Part shown: positions 30,009 to 36,996 of the stretch, one piece after another
How positions within the stretch are numbered: position 1 is the stretch's first letter
Layout: each line of letters opens with the position of its first letter
Assembly: GCA_020200155.1 (NCBI GenBank)
Contig: JAIVJG010000010.1
Span: 1-41,509 of the forward strand
DNA: 41,509 nucleotides
Source: Acidobacteriota bacterium
GTDB lineage: Bacteria > Acidobacteriota > Blastocatellia > Pyrinomonadales > Pyrinomonadaceae
Direction: 5' to 3'
Notes under the pieces: model-generated
Databases searched by the model: none
What the model saw: only the letters and a program-made list of their open reading frames with translations
What the model was told of the DNA's origin: nothing
Translations under genes and position numbers: made by a program

Positions 30009-30509
30009 TCAGGCCGAGGCGATGCGCTCGTCGTCGTCGCTTTCCTCCGGCGCTTCGTCCGGGTGTGCGGCGATTTCTTCCTGTGGGTGCTCGCGGTCGA
30101 GGTCGCGTTTGATGGCGTCGAGGATACCGTTGATGAACTGCGTGGCCTCGTAGGTGGAGAAGCGGCGGGCGATTTCCAGCGCCTCGTTGATGGCGACGGT
30201 GCGGGGCGTCGGTTCGTGGAGGAATTCGTAGACGGCGAGCCGCAGCACGTTGCGATCCACGACGGCCATGCGCGGGATGCGCCAGTGTTCGGCGCGCGAG
30301 CGGATGCGCTCGTCGAGTTCGGAGACGTGCGTGATTGTGCCGACGGCGAGCCGCGTCGCGAACTCGCGCGCCGCCGCGTCCATCTCCGCCTCGCCCAGCT
30401 CGTCCCAGTAGGCGCGCACTAATTCGTCGGCACGCGTCTCCGCACCCAGGATGTCAGCCGCAAAGAGCATCTGCAAGGCGCATTCGCGCGCCTTACGTCG
30501 CAAACCCAT
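30009..30509 (-). CDS. nusB: Transcription antitermination factor NusB
   Basis: A 166-residue RNA-binding antitermination protein that, with NusE (S10), loads on boxA RNA during rRNA transcription. The family pattern is clear: RRKARECALQMLFAADI at the start, ELDERIRSRAEHWRIPRMAVVDRNVLRLAVYE in the middle (shown in part) and AINEALEIARRFST with FINGILDAI near the end. A short acidic tail (EEIAAHPDEAPEESDDDE) extends beyond the usual length. It is located directly after ribH, the common ribH-nusB order in bacteria. The ATG at 30509 has only a weak ribosome site. Confidence 0.96.
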   Translation of the reverse strand: MGLRRKARECALQMLFAADILGAETRADELVRAYWDELGEAEMDAAAREFATRLAVGTITHVSELDERIRSRAEHWRIPRMAVVDRNVLRLAVYEFLHEPTPRTVAINEALEIARRFSTYEATQFINGILDAIKRDLDREHPQEEIAAHPDEAPEESDDDERIASA

Positions 30510-30518
30510 ATGACTACC

Positions 30519-30593
30519 GTGACAGGTGACAGGTGACAGATGACGGGTGAGACCAAGTCTTTATCTTGTCACCTGTCACTTGTCACCTGTCAC
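30519..30593. repeat. Inverted array of GTGACAG heptamers
   Basis: Left arm: three exact GTGACAG heptamers (30519-30539) followed by two decayed copies. Right arm: four heptamers on the other strand (30566-30593), alternating GTGACAG and GTGACAA. Arms pair over about 26 bp with a few mismatches. The right arm runs into the end of ribH and encodes its last residues (VTGDK). Period and layout match the element at 21301-21376, although the word differs. Confidence 0.85.
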
Positions 30594-31055
30594 ATTCTTG
30601 TAAAGATTAACCAACTCGACAGCCGACATGGCGGCGTCGAACCCCTTGTTGCCGGCCTTGACTCCCGCGCGGTCAATGGCCTGTTCGAGCGTGTCGGCGG
30701 TGACGATGCCGTAGATGACGGGCACGCCCGTCTGCATCCCTGCCTGCGCGATGCCCTTCGTGGCCTCGCCCGCGACGTACTCGAAGTGCGGCGTCTCGCC
30801 GCGAATGATCGTGCCGAGACAAATCACCGCGTCGAACTTCTTCGTCTGTGCCACGCGCAGCGCGAGCAGCGGAATCTCGAACGAGCCAGGAACTTTGAAC
30901 AGTTCGACCGCGCCCTCGTCCGCGCCGAGTCGTTCGAGCGCGTCGAGCGCGCCCTCGACCAGCCGCGCCGTCAGGAAATCGTTCCAACGGCTCGCGACAA
31001 TCGCGAAGCGAGAGCCACTGGCGTTCAGGTGTCCTTGATGAATGACAGGCTGCAA
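30576..31055 (-). CDS. ribH: 6,7-dimethyl-8-ribityllumazine synthase
   Basis: A 159-residue enzyme that condenses 5-amino-6-ribitylamino-uracil with dihydroxybutanone phosphate in the penultimate riboflavin step. It normally assembles into pentamers or 60-mers. Family signatures are FAIVASRWNDFLTARL, VPGSFEIPLLA, ICLGTIIRGETPHFEYV with the catalytic-type His, GVPVIYGIVTADTLEQA and the C-terminal NKGFDAAMSAVEL. The start is TTG 31055 by fit to the family. A good promoter lies at 31103-31132, and no FMN riboswitch was seen. Its final codons are formed by the heptamer repeat at 30566-30593. nusB follows. Confidence 0.96.
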   Translation of the reverse strand: MQPVIHQGHLNASGSRFAIVASRWNDFLTARLVEGALDALERLGADEGAVELFKVPGSFEIPLLALRVAQTKKFDAVICLGTIIRGETPHFEYVAGEATKGIAQAGMQTGVPVIYGIVTADTLEQAIDRAGVKAGNKGFDAAMSAVELVNLYKNVTGDK

Positions 31056-31102
31056 AATTCTTGTCGCGTCTCCGTCTCGTTCAGTGAATTGAGAGCAAAG
31101 GC

Positions 31103-31132
31103 AGTATAGGTGAAGCGGGCGAGATGTGACAA
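31103..31132 (-). promoter_or_regulatory. Promoter of the ribH-nusB operon
   Basis: On the minus strand TTGTCA (31132-31127) and TATACT (31108-31103) are separated by 18 bp, each one mismatch from the sigma-70 consensus, ending 47 bp before the ribH start. This is the best promoter match in the window. Confidence 0.65.
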
Positions 31133-31182
31133 GCGAGCCACCGTGCGAGGTGACGACGCCGACATCCGGAGCAAGTTCGACA

Positions 31183-31965
31183 TTATTCTCCCCGGAAAAC
31201 GGGCGCGCGTTTTTCGAGGAAGGCGCGCGTGCCTTCGCGCACGTCTGCGGTAGAGAAAAGCCGTGCGAAGAGTTCGGCTTCGAGCTTCAAGCCTTCTTCG
31301 AGCGGCAGGCGGATGCCGCGCGTGACCGCTTCGAGACAGGCACGCACGGCGAGCGGCGCGGACGCCGTGATGATGGCGCGGGCGAGCGCTTTCGCTTCGT
31401 CAATCAATTCTTTTTCGGGAACGACGCGGTTGACCAGACCGAGGCGCGAGGCTTCGTCCGCCGTCAAGCTCCCGGCGGCGAGCATCGCGGCGAGGGCGCG
31501 GCCCGTGCCGACGGCGCGCGAGAGTCTCTGCGTGCCGCCGTATGCCGGAATCACTCCGAGCCTCGTCTCCGGCAGGCTGAACCGGGCGGAGGCAGACGCG
31601 ACACGCAGGTGACAGGCGAGCGCGAGTTCAAAGCCACCGCCGGACGCCGCACCCTGCACGGCGGCGATGACGGGAACGCGGCACGACTCGATCACGTCGC
31701 AGACCTTTTGCCCGCGCTCCGCCGCGTGCCGCGCCTCTTCTTCGTCGAGCGCCTGCAACTCGCCGATGTCCGTCCCCGCGCAGAAGTCCTGGCCCGCGCC
31801 GCTCAAAATCACCGCGCGCAGGTCTCGCCGCGCGCTCAACTCCGCGAAGAGTTCAGCGAGTCGTTCGAGCATCGCCGGCGTCAGCGCGTTGCGCTTGTCA
31901 GGGCGATTGAGACGCACGCGCGCCAGCCCGTCGGCGTCTTCTTCAAATGTAATTTCTGTATCCAA
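31183..31965 (-). CDS. Enoyl-CoA hydratase/isomerase family protein
   Basis: A 260-residue crotonase-fold enzyme, expected to hydrate trans-2-enoyl-CoA in beta-oxidation. Visible elements are VRLNRPDKRNALTPAML, the first oxyanion segment LSGAGQDFCAGTDIGEL, GAASGGGFELALACHLRVAS with the second oxyanion Gly, PETRLGVIPAYGGTQRLSR with a catalytic-type Glu region, and RLGLVNRVVPEKEL. The usual AxCDxR motif reads ACHLR here, a small deviation. It starts 3 bp after the stop of the 3-hydroxyacyl-CoA dehydrogenase gene, so the two form an operon carrying consecutive beta-oxidation steps. Confidence 0.93.
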   Translation of the reverse strand: MDTEITFEEDADGLARVRLNRPDKRNALTPAMLERLAELFAELSARRDLRAVILSGAGQDFCAGTDIGELQALDEEEARHAAERGQKVCDVIESCRVPVIAAVQGAASGGGFELALACHLRVASASARFSLPETRLGVIPAYGGTQRLSRAVGTGRALAAMLAAGSLTADEASRLGLVNRVVPEKELIDEAKALARAIITASAPLAVRACLEAVTRGIRLPLEEGLKLEAELFARLFSTADVREGTRAFLEKRAPVFRGE

Positions 31966-31968
31966 TTT

Positions 31969-32862
31969 TCAGACCAGCTTCATCGGCGTCGGGTTCTTGG
32001 GGTCGGCGGTGTAGTCGTAGAAGCCACGGCCTGACTTGCGCCCGTAGAGTCCGGCCAGCACCATGCGCTTGAGGAGCGGCGGCGGGGCGAAGCGTTTTTC
32101 GCGGAACTCGTTGAACATGATTTCGGCGATGTAGTAAGTGGTGTCGAGGCCGACGAAGTCGCCGAGGGTGAACGGCCCCATCGGGTAGCCGCAGCCGAGC
32201 TTCATCGCGTTGTCTATGTCCACGATAGAGCCGACGCCCTCTTCGAGTGCACGGATGGCGTCGAGCATGTAGGGGACGAGCAGGCGGTTGACGATGAAGC
32301 CGGTCTTGTCGCCAGCGCGCACAGGAACTTTGCCGAGTTGCTTGCCGAACTCGACGGCGCGTTCGTAAACACTCTCGTCCGTCAGGATGGTTCGCACCAC
32401 CTCGACGAGCTTCATAAGGGGGACGGGGTTGAAGAAGTGGAGGCCGATGAAACGCTTCTGCCGTTCGGCTGAGGTCGAGGTCATCATCTCCGTGATCGAG
32501 ATGGATGAAGTGTTCGAGGCGAAGATCGTCTCAGGCTTGCAGACGGCGTCGAGTTGTTTGTACGTGTCGCGCTTGGTGTCGAGATTTTCGATAATCGCCT
32601 CGATGATGATGTCGCAATCGGCGAGGTCTTCGAGCGAGGTCGTACCGCGCAGGCGACCGCGAATCTCCGTCTGTTGCTCCGTCGTGATCGTTCCCTTCTC
32701 GGCGAATCTGGCGAGCGACTTATCAATCCCTGCGAAGCCCCTGTCGCACAGTTCGCCGGAGACTTCGCGCACGATCACGTCAAAGCCGGCGGTGGCGGCG
32801 GTCTGCGCGATGCCCGAACCCATCAGCCCGCAGCCGAGCACGCCTACTTTTTTAATCTCCAT
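31969..32862 (-). CDS. 3-hydroxybutyryl-CoA (3-hydroxyacyl-CoA) dehydrogenase
   Basis: A 297-residue NAD-dependent enzyme oxidising 3-hydroxyacyl-CoA (or reducing acetoacetyl-CoA). The Rossmann motif VGVLGCGLMGSGIAQ opens the protein. ASNTSSISI and GLHFFNPVPLMKLVEVV contain the catalytic His-Glu area, and TGFIVNRLLVPYMLDAIRAL with GCGYPMGPFTLGDFVGLD form the C-terminal domain. The length matches Hbd/PaaH/FadB2-type single-domain enzymes. AGGAG is close upstream of the ATG. It is the first gene of the pair with the enoyl-CoA hydratase. Confidence 0.95.
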   Translation of the reverse strand: MEIKKVGVLGCGLMGSGIAQTAATAGFDVIVREVSGELCDRGFAGIDKSLARFAEKGTITTEQQTEIRGRLRGTTSLEDLADCDIIIEAIIENLDTKRDTYKQLDAVCKPETIFASNTSSISITEMMTSTSAERQKRFIGLHFFNPVPLMKLVEVVRTILTDESVYERAVEFGKQLGKVPVRAGDKTGFIVNRLLVPYMLDAIRALEEGVGSIVDIDNAMKLGCGYPMGPFTLGDFVGLDTTYYIAEIMFNEFREKRFAPPPLLKRMVLAGLYGRKSGRGFYDYTADPKNPTPMKLV

Positions 32863-32960
32863 CTTTCCATCTTCTCCTGTGTTGATTTTTCCGCACCCGT
32901 TTTAATGAACAGTTGGCGGTCGAAGATTCCAAGCGCCCGGCACGAGCTTCAAGCCTGGCT

Positions 32961-34316
32961 CTACTTGTCGTCCGCCGAAGGCTGCGGCGAAGGCGCGTCC
33001 AGCGTGAGGCCGTAGCGTGCGCCCTCCGTTTTCACCCACTGGTCGAACCGCCCTTCCCATTCCTTGTAGTCCGCGACCAACTGATTCAGTTCCCGCTCTT
33101 GCTCGCGCGTCATCGCCGCACCGGACGGCTGCGCGGAGGCGAATCCCTGCGCGCGCGACAGCAGAAAGTGCAACTCCTCGCGCAATTCGTCCGCATGTTT
33201 ATTTAACGCGGGCACTTTGTTCAACTTCTGTAGGGCGGGCGCGGCGTCGTCCCTTTCGCCATTCAAAACTACGGGGAAGACGCGCTGCCCTTCGTTCATG
33301 GCTTCGACATACGCATCCACGTTTCCCGCCCCGCCGGGTCTCAAACGCTCGCCCGCGTTCTTCAGGCTCGGCAGAGGGCCGTTGTAGTTGCGCGCCACCA
33401 TCAGGAAGCTGAAGACGACGAGGAGCAGCACGAGCGCCTGCGCGGCGTGCCACGCGAATGCGACCGGGCCGCGCTCGCCCGGTCGTTTGTAATTGATGCA
33501 GAGCGCCAACGCCATCCCGGAGACGAGTCCGCCGAGATGCGCCGCGTTGTCAATGTAGCCGCGCGCGACGTAGCCGATGAAAAGGTTGACGAAGATCATC
33601 GGCAGCATGCCTGTGCCGAACGCGCGCTTGAAGCCTTCCGGCAGTTCGTGCCTGTACTTGATGCCGAAGACGAAGAGGACGCCGACAAGCCCGAACAGCG
33701 CGCCCGACGCGCCCGCCGAAGGTACGTCTTCCGACTTGAAGATGAAGCGCCCCAGCGAGCCGACCTGCATGTCCGGGCGGACGGTCAGATAGCTCGCCGC
33801 GACCCCCGCGATTCCCGTCAAGACCCAGAAGACGACGAACCGCGCAGACCCGTAGAGCTTCTCGACGTATGGCCCCAGCATGAAGAGGCTGTACATGTTG
33901 ATGAGCAGGTGCGCCGGGCCGAGGCCGGGCATGTTGACGTGCAGGAAGATGGGCGTCACGAACCGCCACCACTGCCCGGCGTTGATTAACCCGTTGACCT
34001 TCGCGCCGTAAGCTTCCAGCACTTCGCCCATCGCCCCGCCGGAGAGCGTCATCAGCAGATAGAGAAAAACATTCGCGGTGATGAAGATGATCGTGAAGGT
34101 GGCGGGACGCGAGACGATGGAGCGCACGAAGCGCAGCGTTTCGGGGTCGGCTGTGGAGGCGCGGCGCGCGGCGCGTTGGGACGCCTGCGAAGCCGTCGAA
34201 GGCGCGCCGCACATCAGGCAATTGCTTTCGCCCGCGCCGACGAGCGCGCCACAACTGCGGCACACGCCCGTCCGCCCGGCACGGGCGCTCTGCTCTCTGA
34301 GTTGACCTTCAGACAA
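32961..34316 (-). CDS. Rhomboid-family intramembrane serine protease with zinc ribbon
   Basis: A 451-residue membrane protein. A short N-terminal zinc ribbon (C19, C22, C33, C36) precedes a rhomboid core of about six membrane helices (about 72-310). The core has the loop segment WWRFVTPIFLHVN, the helix HLLINMYSLFMLG, the nucleophile S204 in SAGASGALFG and the catalytic H260 in DNAAHLGG. An extra membrane helix follows at about 288-308, then a soluble helical tail (about 315-451, QEREL-type helices). The protease should cut membrane-spanning substrates within the bilayer. The start is TTG 34316 with GGAAG at good spacing. It lies upstream of and in the same direction as the beta-oxidation pair, with 98 bp between. 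Confidence 0.93.
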   Translation of the reverse strand: MSEGQLREQSARAGRTGVCRSCGALVGAGESNCLMCGAPSTASQASQRAARRASTADPETLRFVRSIVSRPATFTIIFITANVFLYLLMTLSGGAMGEVLEAYGAKVNGLINAGQWWRFVTPIFLHVNMPGLGPAHLLINMYSLFMLGPYVEKLYGSARFVVFWVLTGIAGVAASYLTVRPDMQVGSLGRFIFKSEDVPSAGASGALFGLVGVLFVFGIKYRHELPEGFKRAFGTGMLPMIFVNLFIGYVARGYIDNAAHLGGLVSGMALALCINYKRPGERGPVAFAWHAAQALVLLLVVFSFLMVARNYNGPLPSLKNAGERLRPGGAGNVDAYVEAMNEGQRVFPVVLNGERDDAAPALQKLNKVPALNKHADELREELHFLLSRAQGFASAQPSGAAMTREQERELNQLVADYKEWEGRFDQWVKTEGARYGLTLDAPSPQPSADDK

Positions 34317-34747
34317 AACTTTTGCTTCCCATCAAGTCGTCACACACCGGCGCGGAAGCCGTCACGCGAGAGAGTCGCTCAAGCTATGGCTCGACGCCCG
34401 GATGGCCTCGCCATGACGAAGGCCGGCAAAACTTCGAGAGCTGAGGTGGACGTAAAAATTTTCTCGATGAGCGATTCTACACCGGCGGCAACGAGGTGTC
34501 ATGCGGGGGCGGCGCGTGCGCCTTCGATGGCGCGGGTTCGGTCTCTCTGGCGGAAAACCTGTCAACGCATTTCAGTCAAAGCGATTGGAGATTGAAGCAG
34601 GCCGGCACCTGTGCGGGAGTAATACCGTAGATTCGGCGGCACTGCGCGGTGGCATACTTTTTGAAGAGCCAACTTAGCCGCCCGTCTAATTTATGGGCCA
34701 GCGGTGTCTGTACTTTTAAACTATCGAGAAGCAAGAACACAGGCCCT
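34317..34747. other. Divergent intergenic region before the second subtilase
   Basis: About 430 bases between the rhomboid start and the subtilase start. Open frames here have no protein-like composition. No confident promoter, riboswitch or terminator was recognised. The right half (from about 34640) is less GC-rich and probably contains the subtilase promoter. Confidence 0.5.
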
Positions 34748-36946
34748 ATGCGTAACCGAAGATTTCTTATCCTGTCCCTGATCGTCTCTCTCTCCGCCCC
34801 GCTGGCGGGCGCTCTCCCAGACACGCCCGCTCAAGCGCGACCGGCGACGCCACAGGCCGGGGGCGCTTTGAAGATGACGGACGAACTGCTCGCACGAGTC
34901 CGCCACGCACGCGCGGGCAGCGGCGAACGAACGCGCGTCATTCTACAGGTCAGGGACGGTCAGACAACCGACGCCGCGACGAGCGTTCTGAGGAATGCGG
35001 GCGGGCGCGTTGAGCGGCAATTCGACGGACTCGACTTCGTCGTCGCGGACGTGCCCGTGGAAAAACTTTCTGAGTTGAGCGCGAGTGAAGACGTGTCGTG
35101 GGTCTCGCCCGATCAGGAAGTGCGTTCGTCAGCGAATACCGACAACACGAGCCACGCAGAGATGACGACGGGCGCGAGCAAAGTTTTACCGCTCGACAAA
35201 GACGGCGTGCTGGGCAGCGGCGTCGCGACGGGCGGCGGCGGAAATAAAATCGGCATCGCGATTCTCGACAGCGGCATCAGCCCGCCGGACGCGGCGGAGT
35301 TCGTCGGCTACGAATGGCGCACGAGCGGCGGTCTCCTCAGCACAGGGTTGCTGGGGTCGGATTACGTCGCCGCTTACCCGCGCGTCAAAAAGCGCATTGA
35401 TTTCACCGGTGAGGGCTACACAGACAAGTCGGACGACGACCGTTACGGCCACGGCACGCACACGGCAGGCGTCGCGGCGGGCACGGGACAGGCCAGCGAA
35501 AACAAAGCCGCGCAAACGCCCGGCACACTGACTTACGGCGGCGTCGCCACCAACGCCGACCTGATTGACGTGCGCGTGCTCAACTCGCGCGGCACGGGCA
35601 CCGTCTCGCAAGTCATCGCCGGCATTGACTGGGTCATCAAGAACAAGAAGACCTACAACGTCCGCGTGATGAACCTCTCGCTCGGCACGGGCATCTCGCA
35701 GAGCTACAAGACAGACCCGCTGTGTCTGGCCGTCGGGCGCGCGGTTGATGCAGGCATCGTCGTCGTCGTCGCGGCGGGCAACTGGGGCAAAGATTCTTAC
35801 GGGCAGACAATCTACGGCGGCATCCTCTCGCCGGCCAACTCGCCGCGCGTGATTACCGTCGGCGCAACCAATACGCAGCAGACCAACGCGCGCTCCGACG
35901 ACACGGTCGCGACTTACTCTTCGCGCGGCCCGACGATTGTTGACGGACTCGTCAAGCCCGACCTCGTCGCGCCCGGCAATCGCATCGGCGCGGCGGAGAC
36001 TTCGGCCACTTCGCCAACCGCCAGTTACTCTTATTCTTCATCGGGCGGCGGCGGACTGATCGGCACGCTCGGCGGCGTCGTCTATGACGGCGGCAGCAGC
36101 AGCACGCCGCAGGCAACAGGCACGTACCAGATTTTGAGCGGCACTTCGTTCGCCGCGCCCGCCGTCACAGGCACGGTCGCGCTGATGCTCGAAGCCAACC
36201 CTTCGCTCACGCCCGCGATGGTCAAGGCTGTGCTGATGAGAACGGCGCAGCGCCTGCCCGTCTATGAACGGCTCGTGCAGAACAAACAGATGTACTCTTT
36301 CGTGCGCGTCATCACGGAGGGCGCGGGCGCGCTCAATGCTTACGCCGCGTTGACGGTAGCGAAGGCGATTCGCAAGGACGCGCAGAAGGCCACGCCGGGC
36401 AACAATCTCATCACCGCTAAGAACGTCACCTATTCGACGCTCGCCGTGACCGCGCCGGTGGCGGGCGAAAACATGTCGCTCAACAACGGCGTCGTGTGGG
36501 TTGAGGGCGTCGCCTTCACCGACAAGCTGATGATGACGAACGGCTACAAACTCGCTGACGGCTCGACGCTCTCGCATGGCTTTGTCATTGCCGACGGATA
36601 CATGACGGCGGATGCTTCTTACGTCTTCTCCAACGGCATGGTGTCGGGCAGTGGTATCACGCTCGGCAGTGGCATCACATTGGGAAGTGGCATCACGCTT
36701 GGCAGCGGCATCACTTTAGGGAGCGGCATCACGCTCGGCAGCCAGTTCGCGACCGCCGACGGTACGCTCTCGTCAGGCGCGGGCGCAGGTTGGAGTTTCA
36801 ACTGCGAATCTATGTGGGCGTCGAATCTGATTGACCCAAGCTCGACGAGCGCGAGCGAAGATCAGGTCATGGTGCAGGGCGAGACGGCGACGCCCGCCGG
36901 CGTCCAGAGACTCTCCGGCACCAGCCCGCTCTATCCACGCCGCTAA
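34748..36946 (+). CDS. Secreted S8 subtilase with C-terminal GSGITL repeats
   Basis: A 732-residue exported serine protease. The signal peptide (MRNRRFLILSLIVSLSAPLA, then to about residue 30) is followed by an I9-type inhibitory prodomain (about 55-125). The catalytic domain has D174 (AILDSGI), H235 (YGHGTHTAG), the oxyanion Asn in VAAGNWG and S467 (LSGTSFAAP). From about 560 a beta-rich tail begins with loosely repeated strands (LMMTNGYKLADGSTLSHG) and then five tandem GSGITL units (634-663). It ends in a short region with a single Cys. No SLH or other anchor is seen, so it may be released or outer-surface bound. ATG 34748 is chosen because the signal peptide starts there; an upstream in-frame ATG (34649) would bury it. 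Confidence 0.93.
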   Translation: MRNRRFLILSLIVSLSAPLAGALPDTPAQARPATPQAGGALKMTDELLARVRHARAGSGERTRVILQVRDGQTTDAATSVLRNAGGRVERQFDGLDFVVADVPVEKLSELSASEDVSWVSPDQEVRSSANTDNTSHAEMTTGASKVLPLDKDGVLGSGVATGGGGNKIGIAILDSGISPPDAAEFVGYEWRTSGGLLSTGLLGSDYVAAYPRVKKRIDFTGEGYTDKSDDDRYGHGTHTAGVAAGTGQASENKAAQTPGTLTYGGVATNADLIDVRVLNSRGTGTVSQVIAGIDWVIKNKKTYNVRVMNLSLGTGISQSYKTDPLCLAVGRAVDAGIVVVVAAGNWGKDSYGQTIYGGILSPANSPRVITVGATNTQQTNARSDDTVATYSSRGPTIVDGLVKPDLVAPGNRIGAAETSATSPTASYSYSSSGGGGLIGTLGGVVYDGGSSSTPQATGTYQILSGTSFAAPAVTGTVALMLEANPSLTPAMVKAVLMRTAQRLPVYERLVQNKQMYSFVRVITEGAGALNAYAALTVAKAIRKDAQKATPGNNLITAKNVTYSTLAVTAPVAGENMSLNNGVVWVEGVAFTDKLMMTNGYKLADGSTLSHGFVIADGYMTADASYVFSNGMVSGSGITLGSGITLGSGITLGSGITLGSGITLGSQFATADGTLSSGAGAGWSFNCESMWASNLIDPSSTSASEDQVMVQGETATPAGVQRLSGTSPLYPRR
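36647..36742 (+). repeat. Five tandem GSGITL hexapeptide units
   Basis: Five 18-bp units plus a partial GS encode GSGITL. The Leu codons are CTC, TTG, CTT, TTA and CTC, the Thr codons ACG, ACA, ACG, ACT and ACG, and Gly and Ser also vary. Conserved peptide with free synonymous change indicates selection on the protein rather than fresh DNA duplication. Confidence 0.9.
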
Positions 36947-36996
36947 CGCGCGCGACGGCATGCACGGCGGCCTTCAAGCTTAAATTTCTGACCGCG

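Noticed and set aside
31056-31102. FMN riboswitch before ribH
   Set aside because: The leader is under 50 nt and none of the conserved aptamer segments is visible.
34362-34595. Small frames on both strands in the spacer before the second subtilase
   Set aside because: Arg/Pro-rich, no ribosome site and no protein-like pattern.
36619-36801. Minus-strand frame with VMPLPS repeats
   Set aside because: It is the complement of the GSGITL repeats in a clear subtilase. The synonymous codon variation favours the plus-strand protein.
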